A stretch of DNA of 11,580 nt from Bryobacteraceae bacterium (GTDB lineage: Bacteria > Acidobacteriota > Terriglobia > Bryobacterales > Bryobacteraceae), in assembly GCA_030044325.1 (NCBI GenBank), contig JASHWA010000600.1:1-11580 (forward strand), read 5' to 3'. Position numbers and translations under genes: made by a program. Of the stretch, positions 7,472-11,580 are shown one piece after another. Numbering within the stretch: position 1 is the first letter of the stretch; each line of letters opens with the position of its first letter. The notes under the pieces were generated by a model. That model did no database searches. It was not told the DNA's origin and saw only the letters and a list, made by a program, of their open reading frames with translations.

Positions 7472-8806
7472 CTACTTGCCGGAATCTTTCGAACCCTTGC
7501 GGCCGCCTTTGGACTGCGGCGACGCGTCCGGCGCAGAACCCGGGCTATGCGTCGAGCCGTCGGCGGCGACCTGCGCGTTCACGCGGCTGCCGTTTTGGAG
7601 CTTGTCGACGCCGACCATCACGACTTCATCGCCCGGCTCGATTCCGGAAAGCACTTCGGCCTGATCGCCTTCGACGGTCCCGACCTTGACCTCCCGAATG
7701 GCGACGGTGGAGTTGGGATTCACCAGCCAGACGTAAGTGCTGTTGGAGTTGCGCTGCACCGCGGCATTGTTCACCAGCGTCACGCCGTGATGCGTTTCAA
7801 TGAGCAGCCGCGCGTTGACGAACTGGTTGGGATAAAGCTTGAACTGCGGATTGGCGAAATTGGCGCGCAGCCGCAGCGTTCCGGTGGTGGGGTCGATTTC
7901 ATTGTCGATGGTGGCGAGCTCCCCGTCGGCGATCTTGTGGGTGGAGGCGCGGTCCCATGCCTGCACGGGCAGTTTCTGGCCGGCGTGCAGCTTTTCAACC
8001 ACCGGTTCGAGCTGATCTTCGGGAAGGGTGAAGATCACGCTGATGGGATCGATCTCGGTGATCACCAGCAGCGCGTTGGTGTCGGTGGCGTGGACGATGT
8101 TGCCGGGATCGACCAGCCGCAATCCGACCACGCCATCGATGGGCGAGGTGATGTGGGCGTAGACCAGATTCAGTTTTGCCGCATCGACGGCGGCCTGGTC
8201 GGATTGGATCACTCCTTCGGTCTGGGTCACCAGGGCCTGCTGAGTGACGTACTGCTGCTCGGGCACGGCTTCCTGCTTGAGCAGGATGCGATAGCGCTCC
8301 AGGTCGACGTTGGCGTTTTTGAGGGTCGCCTGGTCCCGGGCGAGCTGGCCTTCGGCCTGCTCGAGCGCGACCTGGTAGGGGCGCGGATCGATCTGGAGCA
8401 GGGTATCGCCTTTATGCACCAGTTCGCCTTCTTTGTAGGCGACCTGCATGAGCTCGCCGTCGACGCGGCTCTTGACGTTCACGGTGTAGATGGGCGTGAC
8501 CGCGCCGAGGCCCGAGTAGAAAATCTGAATGTCGCCCTTGCGCGCCTGGGTCGCGACGGTGGGGATCACGCCGCCGCCGCCACGGCCTCGCCCGCCGGAG
8601 GTCGCCGGAGGAGCGGGGGCGGAGGGAATCAGCGTTTTGATTTTGTCCCAGTACAGGTACGCGGCAGCCGCCAGAAGGACGAGCACGGCCAGGGTCCACG
8701 GCCATCGCCGCGGCCTGCGCTTGGGAGGCTCAGGCGGAAGAGCTGGTTTTGCCGGCTTGGCCGGCGCGGGAGGTGGTTGAACAGTAGTGCTGGCAAGCGG
8801 ATCCAT
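7472..8806 (-). CDS. mdtA: MdtA-type periplasmic adaptor (membrane fusion protein)
   Basis: Adaptor that joins the MdtBC pump to an outer-membrane channel, 444 residues. A Pro/Ala-rich cytoplasmic tail (about 1-36) leads into one membrane helix (37-53, WTLAVLVLLAAAAYLYW). No lipobox Cys is seen, so it is anchored by the helix and not by lipid. A Gly/Arg-rich linker (69-79) follows. The lipoyl halves are about 105-143 (VKSRVDGELMQVAYKEGELVHKGD) and 216-250 (ITSPIDGVVGLRLVDPGN). They enclose an alpha-helical hairpin (about 144-215, EQAEGQLARDQATLKNANVD). The beta-barrel and membrane-proximal domains follow, with the typical TLPEDQLEPVV and LYPNQFVNARLLIE. The last 30 residues are a Ser/Gly/Lys-rich tail. 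The sequence matches MdtA better than other adaptors. It is the first gene of the operon and follows a candidate promoter at 8821-8850; AGGA lies about nine bases before the ATG. The channel gene is not in the window. Confidence 0.93.
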   Translation of the reverse strand: MDPLASTTVQPPPAPAKPAKPALPPEPPKRRPRRWPWTLAVLVLLAAAAYLYWDKIKTLIPSAPAPPATSGGRGRGGGGVIPTVATQARKGDIQIFYSGLGAVTPIYTVNVKSRVDGELMQVAYKEGELVHKGDTLLQIDPRPYQVALEQAEGQLARDQATLKNANVDLERYRILLKQEAVPEQQYVTQQALVTQTEGVIQSDQAAVDAAKLNLVYAHITSPIDGVVGLRLVDPGNIVHATDTNALLVITEIDPISVIFTLPEDQLEPVVEKLHAGQKLPVQAWDRASTHKIADGELATIDNEIDPTTGTLRLRANFANPQFKLYPNQFVNARLLIETHHGVTLVNNAAVQRNSNSTYVWLVNPNSTVAIREVKVGTVEGDQAEVLSGIEPGDEVVMVGVDKLQNGSRVNAQVAADGSTHSPGSAPDASPQSKGGRKGSKDSGK

Positions 8807-8820
8807 GGGTCGCGATCCTA

Positions 8821-8850
8821 CATATCTCTTTAAGTGTGCCCGCTTGTCAA
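8821..8850 (-). promoter_or_regulatory. Candidate sigma-70-type promoter of mdtABC
   Basis: A perfect -35 hexamer TTGACA (8850-8845) is followed after 18 nt by GATATG (8826-8821), a poor -10 with three of six consensus bases. Transcription would begin about 8 nt before the mdtA ATG, giving a nearly leaderless message without the AGGA. The -35 match is strong and the -10 weak, so a different -10 or a start further upstream remains possible. Confidence 0.4.
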
Positions 8851-8871
8851 TCCCGATGCAATGCCGCTTTG

Positions 8872-8890
8872 GATATTTGGCGCGCTATCT
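8872..8890 (+). promoter_or_regulatory. Repeated-word box A in the divergent region
   Basis: Contains the 12-mer ATATTTGGCGCG (8873-8884) overlapping the 9-mer GCGCTATCT (8882-8890). Both words recur exactly at 9063-9074 and 9051-9059, at the start of the divergent reductase gene. The box sits upstream of the mdtA -35. A shared binding site for a regulator encoded elsewhere is a reasonable guess; no regulator family can be named. Confidence 0.35.
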
Positions 8891-8988
8891 TTCGGCATAT
8901 TTGCGACAGGGAGGGCTGAGCCCGCGTTGATCGGCACGGAAAGATATCATTACCCGCGGCACGACTGCCGGCGGCTCGCGCGGCGTTC

Positions 8989-9037
8989 CGATAACGCTCG
9001 GCCGATGGCCGGCGCGCTCGATAACTGCGGCGCCGCA
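8989..9037 (+). promoter_or_regulatory. Palindrome cluster and twin CGATAAC boxes in the divergent region
   Basis: CGATAAC occurs at 8989-8995 and again at 9019-9025, exactly 30 bp apart (about three helical turns). Between them is the inverted repeat CGGCC-GAT-GGCCG (8999-9011), and directly after the second box is the perfect 12-bp palindrome TGCGGCGCCGCA (9026-9037). The arrangement resembles operator DNA for dimeric regulators on one face of the helix, but GC-rich DNA produces palindromes easily, so the claim is modest. Confidence 0.3.
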
Positions 9038-9038
9038 A

Positions 9039-9067
9039 ACGGCATCGAGCGCGCTATCTGATATATT
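9039..9067 (+). promoter_or_regulatory. Candidate promoter giving a leaderless SDR mRNA
   Basis: The -10-like hexamer TATATT (9062-9067, five of six consensus bases) ends seven nt before the GTG start at 9074, so the predicted transcription start coincides with the start codon. A weak -35, ACGGCA (9039-9044, three of six), lies 17 nt upstream. No Shine-Dalgarno precedes the GTG, which agrees with leaderless translation. Box B of the repeated words (9051-9074) overlaps this promoter. Confidence 0.45.
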
Positions 9068-9074
9068 TGGCGCG
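9051..9074 (+). promoter_or_regulatory. Repeated-word box B overlapping the SDR start
   Basis: GCGCTATCT (9051-9059) and ATATTTGGCGCG (9063-9074) repeat the two words of box A in swapped order. CGCGC (9050-9054) and GCGCG (9070-9074) also form an inverted pair around the -10 and start codon of the reductase gene. A repressor site here would block transcription directly. This is inference from repeat structure alone. Confidence 0.35.
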
Positions 9075-9883
9075 TGGCGCACACCTTATTCATTACGGGA
9101 GCTTCGAGCGGAATCGGCCTTGCGACGGTGCATTATTTTCGCGATCAAGGCTGGAACGTGGCGGCGACGATGCGGAATCCGGGCGAACATGCGGATCTCG
9201 CTGCGGAGCGCGTGCGGGTAATCAAGCTGGATGTAACCGATGCGGACAGCGTCGCGGTTGCGGTGGGGGCGGCGCTCGATGCGTTCGGCGAAATCGACGT
9301 GCTGGTGAACAATGCGGGCTACGGCGCGTTCGGGCCGTTCGAAGCGGCGTCAAACCAGCAGATCGAGCGGCAGTACGCGACCAACGTCACGGGCCTGATG
9401 TACGTGACGCGCGAGATTCTGCCGCATTTCCGCGAGCGCGGAAGCGGGGTGATCGTCAATATCTCTTCGGTGGGCGGGCGGGCGACGTTTCCGTTTTACA
9501 GCCTGTATCACGGGACCAAATGGGCCGTGGAAGGGTTTTCCGAATCGCTCTATTTCGAGCTGGCGCCGTTGGGAATCCGGGTGAAGATCGTCGAGCCGGG
9601 CGCGATTCAGACGGATTTCGCGGGGAGATCGCTCGATGTGCTCAAAAAAGACGGCCTGGACGCGTACGACGATTTGGTCCGGCGGTTTCGCGAAAGTTGG
9701 GCGGCGGGAAGGCGAGCGTCGCCGCCGGAGCTGGTGGCGGAGGTGATTTATCAGGCGGCTACCGACGGAACCGACCAGTTGCGCTACATCGCCGGCGAGG
9801 ACGCGAAGATGGTGATCGAAACGCGCGCAAAAATCAGCCAGGAAGAGTACTACGCGATGATCCGCAAGCGGCTGGGGCTGTAA
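9074..9883 (+). CDS. Classical short-chain dehydrogenase/reductase (SDR), substrate unknown
   Basis: NAD(P)-dependent oxidoreductase with a Rossmann fold, 269 residues, cytoplasmic (no signal or membrane segment). The cofactor motif TGASSGIG is at residues 8-15, LDV at 52-54 and NNAG at 79-82. The catalytic set is complete: Asn104 (NVTG), Ser132 (NISS), Tyr145 and Lys149 (YHGTK). EPGAIQTDF at 174-182 is the usual PG loop after strand 6. Arg34, shortly after the second strand, suggests a preference for NADP(H), which is an inference. The GTG start at 9074 puts the TGxxxGIG motif at the normal distance from the N-terminus. No upstream in-frame start or ribosome binding site is seen, and a -10-like TATATT seven bases before it points to a leaderless mRNA. 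The gene is transcribed away from mdtABC. SDRs of this type act on many carbonyl or alcohol substrates, and nothing nearby narrows the choice. Confidence 0.92.
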   Translation: MAHTLFITGASSGIGLATVHYFRDQGWNVAATMRNPGEHADLAAERVRVIKLDVTDADSVAVAVGAALDAFGEIDVLVNNAGYGAFGPFEAASNQQIERQYATNVTGLMYVTREILPHFRERGSGVIVNISSVGGRATFPFYSLYHGTKWAVEGFSESLYFELAPLGIRVKIVEPGAIQTDFAGRSLDVLKKDGLDAYDDLVRRFRESWAAGRRASPPELVAEVIYQAATDGTDQLRYIAGEDAKMVIETRAKISQEEYYAMIRKRLGL

Positions 9884-9901
9884 AGAGCGCGCGGCCTTAG
9901 G

Positions 9902-10149
9902 ATGAAGGCGGTGTTGACCAGGTACATCCAGACGGCGATGCGGCGCGCGCGCTACGAGGAGGATCGGACCTACTGTGGCGAGATCCGGGGGTTCAGGGCG
10001 TGTGGGCGAACGAGTCGACGCTTGAGGCGTGCCGGGAAGAGCTGGAATCGGCGCTGGAGGATTGGATTCTGTACGGCCTGCATCACCGGCTCCCGATTCC
10101 GATCCTGGATGAGATCGATCTGAATCAGCCGCAAGAAGAAATGGTCTGA
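9902..10149 (+). pseudogene. hicB: HicB-like antitoxin gene broken by a single missing base
   Basis: ATG 9902 begins MKAVLTRYIQTAMRRARYEEDRTYCGEI, the usual opening of short HicB-family antitoxins. The next frame continues, from CCG at 9985, with PGVQGVWANESTLEACREELE, then SALEDWILYGLHHRLPIP to a TGA at 10147-10149. Both halves of the HicB fold (strand GEIPG and helix STLEACREELESALEDW) are therefore present, in two frames. ATC (9983-9985) and CCG (9985-9987) share one C: restoring one C gives the expected ATC-CCG, Ile-Pro. Without it the first frame runs to a stop at 10123 with unrelated residues. The YE-ED-RTY region also looks about two residues shorter than family members as I recall them. 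HicB proteins neutralise the HicA mRNA interferase and repress their operon; this copy should do neither. A sequencing error could mimic the break, but the ruined hicA next door favours true decay. Confidence 0.75.
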
Positions 10150-10150
10150 T

Positions 10151-10203
10151 GTGCGGCTGCTGCGCCAAGCGGGCGTGGCGCGTAGGATTGGGAAAGCGTT
10201 TGA
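10151..10203 (+). pseudogene. hicA: C-terminal stub of a HicA-like toxin gene
   Basis: Directly after the hicB stop, GTG 10151 onward reads VRLLRQAGVAR; one base further on, the next frame reads (E)DWESV and stops at TGA 10201-10203. Joined with one base restored, this gives LLRQAGVAREDWESV, resembling the C-terminus of small HicA mRNA interferases, which end in forms such as LRQAG-S-EEW (from memory of the family). The first 55-60 codons, including the catalytic His region, are gone: hicB's TGA is followed at once by the tail. A deletion plus a frameshift thus removed the toxin. The match rests on about 15 residues, so it is less certain than the hicB call, but its position after hicB supports it. 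Confidence 0.55.
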
Positions 10204-10219
10204 TCAGGTCCGATTCACG

Positions 10220-11580
10220 TCACGCGGTTTTGGCGGGCGCGGGCTGGATGGAATCGATTTCCGCGGTCATCAGGTCGCCGCACATCTGACTCATGGTGGC
10301 GATTTGGGTGAGGAACTGGGGGACGTCGAGGTAGTCGAGGCGCGCCTTGGACGACCAGTAGCCGCACATCGACCCCATGGTGGACGCGCCGGGAACGCCG
10401 ATACGCCGTGCGATTCCGCCGAGGCCGTACCAGGGGCCCTGTTCACCGCCGTGAATTCCTTTGCGTCCCGGGCACTGCACCTGCACGCGCTTCAGACGAT
10501 TGTCCTTCACCGCCTTGATGGCGAGGTCCACCAGATTCTGATTGTCAGTGATCCAGACGGACGACATTTCCACCTGTTTAGTGCGATGGTAACGGCCGCC
10601 GTCTTCGGAAACCTGGATCTGGCCGAGATGTTCGATGCCCATGGCGGCGATCACCTGCTGGTAAATTTCGGGATGGGACGCGGCGTAATCCTGCGCGGCG
10701 AAAGCCCGTTCGGCGCCGGGCATGTAGTGGCGGCAATCGTAGAAGATCATGAGCGTGCGCGGGCGCTCAGACCGCGGGATATGCGAAAAATACTTGACCA
10801 TGCTCAGGATGCCGAGGCCGCCGTTTTCCTGCGAGATGGAGGGGCCGTCGGTGTGGGTGATGAGCAGAATCCGGCGGTCGCCGGGAGTTTTGTAATCGCG
10901 GCCGGGAAGGTAGCCGAAGAACTGGTAAGGCTCGGCCGGTTCGGTTTGGGCGATCAGGCGGAGGGTCGCGGATTTTCCGGCAGCGGCGGCGATCTCGTTT
11001 CCGGTCTGTTGATCGAGGTACAGCGAGGGCATCTGGTGCAGGGCGGGAACGCCGAAGGTGTAAATTCCGGAGATCGCGTCGAAAGACAGCGGCATCACGA
11101 TCAGCGCGCCGGCCGCTCCGGCATCGATCAGCGCCTTCTGCGCGGCGCCCAGTCCCATGATGGGGAAGGGGCTGACCGCGGCTTCTTCGGATCGGGGGAT
11201 CAGGGGGTTCTTGAAAGTGCCGGGGTCGGCGAGATATTCGTAATCGTCGGTGGGGCGCGGGTTCGCTTCGGCGCGCGACTTGACCACGACGGCGATTTTT
11301 CCTCTTAGGGCTTCGGCGGGCATGCCGGGCTTGTAAACCACCAACTCGCCGGTGACGCCATCGGGCGGCGTGTGTCCGGAATTCGCGCCGTAACTGGCGA
11401 CGCGGATCTTGCGACCTTCGAGGTGCAGGGACCAATTGGAATCGTCGGGAAATTCGGTGGTGTGCCAGCGCGTGTAGGGAATGGGATTGTGAAAAATATC
11501 GACGACGCCCGAGGCGCGCAGTTCTTTTTCAAGCAGGTCGAGATAGTTGTGCCAGGAGGGGCTGCCGGCGATGGTGGGTC
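10220..11580 (-). CDS. M28-peptidase-like protein with PA domain, C-terminal part (N-terminus beyond the window)
   Basis: The minus frame is open from the right edge to TGA 10220, giving 453 codons without the N-terminus. The first in-window part (SWHNYLDLLEKELRASGVVD) looks like the opening helix of M28-type aminopeptidases. A PA domain follows: GELVVYKPG, LRGKIAVVV and AQKALIDAGAAGALIVM. The catalytic-like domain has ILLITHTDGP (about 10843-10870), SQENGGLGILSMVKYF, RPRTLMIFYDCRHYMPGAE (about 10712-10770) and MGIEHLGQI (about 10615-10640). These sit where true M28 enzymes carry H-x-D, DNASG, the EE pair and the third-zinc Asp. Here the H-x-D is kept, but DN is EN, EE is DC with a nearby RH, and the last Asp is replaced by EH. 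It may be an unusual metalloenzyme or a non-catalytic relative. Export is likely for the family, but the signal region is not visible. It converges on the hicBA remnant and ends 16 nt from it. Confidence 0.72.
   Translation of the reverse strand, partial: PTIAGSPSWHNYLDLLEKELRASGVVDIFHNPIPYTRWHTTEFPDDSNWSLHLEGRKIRVASYGANSGHTPPDGVTGELVVYKPGMPAEALRGKIAVVVKSRAEANPRPTDDYEYLADPGTFKNPLIPRSEEAAVSPFPIMGLGAAQKALIDAGAAGALIVMPLSFDAISGIYTFGVPALHQMPSLYLDQQTGNEIAAAAGKSATLRLIAQTEPAEPYQFFGYLPGRDYKTPGDRRILLITHTDGPSISQENGGLGILSMVKYFSHIPRSERPRTLMIFYDCRHYMPGAERAFAAQDYAASHPEIYQQVIAAMGIEHLGQIQVSEDGGRYHRTKQVEMSSVWITDNQNLVDLAIKAVKDNRLKRVQVQCPGRKGIHGGEQGPWYGLGGIARRIGVPGASTMGSMCGYWSSKARLDYLDVPQFLTQIATMSQMCGDLMTAEIDSIQPAPAKTA

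Noticed and set aside
8821..8832. ATATCTCTT half-site resembling PadR-type operators
   Set aside because: No matching inverted half follows at a sensible distance, and no PadR-like gene is nearby.
8834..9061. 75-codon plus-strand ORF in the divergent intergenic region
   Set aside because: It has no ribosome binding site or recognisable domain, its codon use is unlike its neighbours, and it covers promoter-like DNA and palindromes.
9067..9900. 277-codon plus-strand ORF in another frame of the SDR gene
   Set aside because: It is Gly/Arg-rich with no motif. The frame starting at 9074 carries TGxxxGIG, NNAG and YxxxK.
9350..10168. 272-codon minus-strand ORF across the SDR 3' half and the hicB remnant
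   Set aside because: The translation is Arg/Pro/His-rich without domains and runs antisense to a complete SDR with all its catalytic residues.
10151..11308. 385-codon plus-strand ORF opposite the M28-like gene
   Set aside because: Only its first dozen codons are meaningful, as the hicA stub. The rest is an antisense shadow of the minus-strand protein.

Overview
This GC-rich window appears to come from an environmental, chromosomal Gram-negative bacterium, most likely an acidobacterium of the Solibacter/Bryobacter kind. That placement is inference from the style of the proteins (permease, HicB-like protein and M28-like protein), the GC-rich codon use and the intergenic hairpin repeats. No rRNA or other phylogenetic marker is present. 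I see no tRNA, rRNA, CRISPR array, IS transposase or phage gene.

Layout, left to right. (1) Positions 1-881, minus strand: N-terminal part of an APC-family amino acid permease that runs off the left edge. (2) 882-947: short gap with two small GC-rich hairpins. (3) 948-8806, minus strand: a three-gene RND efflux operon in the order mdtA (adaptor), mdtB, mdtC (two different inner-membrane pump subunits), transcribed right to left. mdtA and mdtB are 6 nt apart. mdtB and mdtC are 92 nt apart, and a 77-bp palindromic element fills most of that gap. (4) 8807-9073: divergent intergenic region with promoter-like sequences facing both ways, repeated words and palindromes. (5) 9074-9883, plus strand: a classical short-chain dehydrogenase/reductase, probably translated from a leaderless mRNA. 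(6) 9902-10203, plus strand: a decayed HicB/HicA-like toxin-antitoxin module, with hicB broken by one missing base and hicA reduced to its last codons. (7) 10220-11580, minus strand: C-terminal 453 codons of an M28-peptidase-like protein with a PA domain, running off the right edge.

How the genes work together: MdtA, MdtB and MdtC should form a tripartite proton-driven exporter with a TolC-type outer-membrane channel encoded elsewhere. The E. coli neighbours mdtD and baeSR are absent here. The other genes have no evident functional link to the pump, although the reductase shares the divergent control region with it. I found no new multi-gene system. The points most worth a second look are the palindromic element that separates a strong Shine-Dalgarno sequence from the mdtC start, the 63-residue low-complexity insert in MdtB, the hicBA fossil, the divergent metal site of the M28-like protein, and the repeated words in the divergent control region.
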